Origin: Caldifarciminota bacterium
GTDB lineage: Bacteria > Hydrothermota > E44-bin80
DNA: 5,843 bases
Assembly (NCBI GenBank): GCA_023127905.1
Contig: JAGMEZ010000507.1
Coordinates: 1 to 5,843 of the forward strand
Direction of reading: 5' to 3'
The position numbers were made by a program, and so were the translations under genes. Shown one piece after another: positions 5,646 through 5,843 of this stretch. Positions within the stretch are counted from its first letter, which is position 1. Every line of letters begins with the position of its first letter. Under the pieces are notes generated by a model. That model saw only the letters and a program-made list of their open reading frames with translations. It was not told where the DNA came from and ran no database searches.

Positions 5646-5843
5646 ATTTATAATAACTTTAGAGGTGGTGCCATCTGTAATTAGAGGATGAGGATAAGTA
5701 TAGGGCGTATATCCTGGTTTTTGAACATTGTCAAAATAATCTCTGCCTGATTGTATGTGAGCATGACAGTTATTGTGTATGCTAAAGTTCACATCATCCT
5801 CCCCATACTTATTATTCCATGAATAAGCCGGCTCATGATCCTG
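5403..5843 (-). CDS. C-terminal part of a secreted protein with T9SS type A sorting tail (gene enters from the right edge)
   Basis: The frame is open from the window edge to TAA at 5403, giving 146 residues. A GTG at 5792 could be read as a start, but the frame continues upstream of it without a stop to the edge, the residues there look coding (AYSWNN), and no signal peptide follows the GTG. This is therefore a 5'-truncated gene, not a 129-residue protein. Residues 1-66 include AYSWNN (6-11), HIQSGRDYF (29-37) and KPGYTPYTYPHPL (42-54). I recall this ending at the C-terminus of large secreted beta-helix proteins in diverse bacteria, where it closes the catalytic or binding domain. Residues 67-146 (VYPNPCRVYRG to CGEFVIIR) are the T9SS tail. 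It is the first visible gene of the operon; its promoter and N-terminus lie outside the window. The function of the main domain is unknown. Confidence 0.85.
   Translation of the reverse strand, partial: QDHEPAYSWNNKYGEDDVNFSIHNNCHAHIQSGRDYFDNVQKPGYTPYTYPHPLITDGTTSKVIINVYPNPCRVYRGEILITFENLNPGSEIKIFDISGKMMYNSGNITGYSHRWNVRDISSGVYFYDIRSDVGRKKTCGEFVIIR

Larger units (their letters stand above)
620..5843 (-). other. Probable operon: three T9SS cargo genes plus a PorV-like gene
   Basis: All four genes point the same way with intergenic gaps of 29, 12 and 23 bp, and there is no room for internal promoters or terminators. Order of transcription: truncated cargo, 560-residue cargo, PorV-like barrel, 722-residue cargo. 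The operon start is beyond the right edge. Its 3' boundary is probably between 619 and 500, where the inverted-repeat element lies. Confidence 0.75.

Noticed and set aside
1..5843. CRISPR array, tRNA, rRNA, transposase, phage or defence genes
   Set aside because: No regularly spaced repeats, cloverleaf structure or characteristic protein motifs were found on either strand.

Overview
This window comes from a moderately AT-rich bacterial genome and is read almost entirely from the minus strand. Three genes encode proteins with a C-terminal type IX secretion (T9SS) sorting tail, and a fourth encodes a PorV/PorQ-type outer-membrane protein, so the host should be a diderm with a T9SS. The 'YPNPC' tail style, the short PorV-like barrel, the large right-handed beta-helix exoproteins and the dispersed-looking C-run palindrome suggest an uncultured FCB-group or neighbouring candidate phylum (WOR-3/Stahlbacteria, Cloacimonadota, KSB1 and similar) rather than a classical Bacteroidetes. 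That placement is inference; no rRNA or other taxonomic marker is present.

Layout from the right edge to the left, following transcription: (1) 5843-5403, the C-terminal end of a secreted protein with a T9SS tail, cut by the window edge; (2) 5373-3691, a 560-residue secreted beta-helix protein with a T9SS tail; (3) 3678-2812, a 288-residue PorV/PorQ-family barrel; (4) 2788-620, a 722-residue secreted protein with a fibronectin-like N-domain, a DUF1565-like beta-helix and a T9SS tail; (5) 619-430, an intergenic region holding a compound inverted-repeat element (500-595) and an AT-rich leader; (6) 429-1, the start of rtcB, an RNA ligase gene, cut by the left edge. Gaps between genes 1-4 are only 29, 12 and 23 bp and recognisable Shine-Dalgarno sequences sit in them, so genes 1-4 look like one operon. 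rtcB appears to be a separate unit.

Working model: the operon makes a set of surface or released carbohydrate-active or carbohydrate-binding beta-helix proteins. They cross the inner membrane by Sec signal peptides and the outer membrane by T9SS, and a PorV-like carrier or anchor is encoded between its probable cargoes. The three sorting tails are each exactly 80 residues from the VYPNPC motif to the stop and align without gaps, with roughly half of positions identical by hand alignment. Substrates and catalytic activity of the beta-helix proteins cannot be settled from sequence alone. No tRNA, rRNA, CRISPR array, transposase, phage or defence gene was found.
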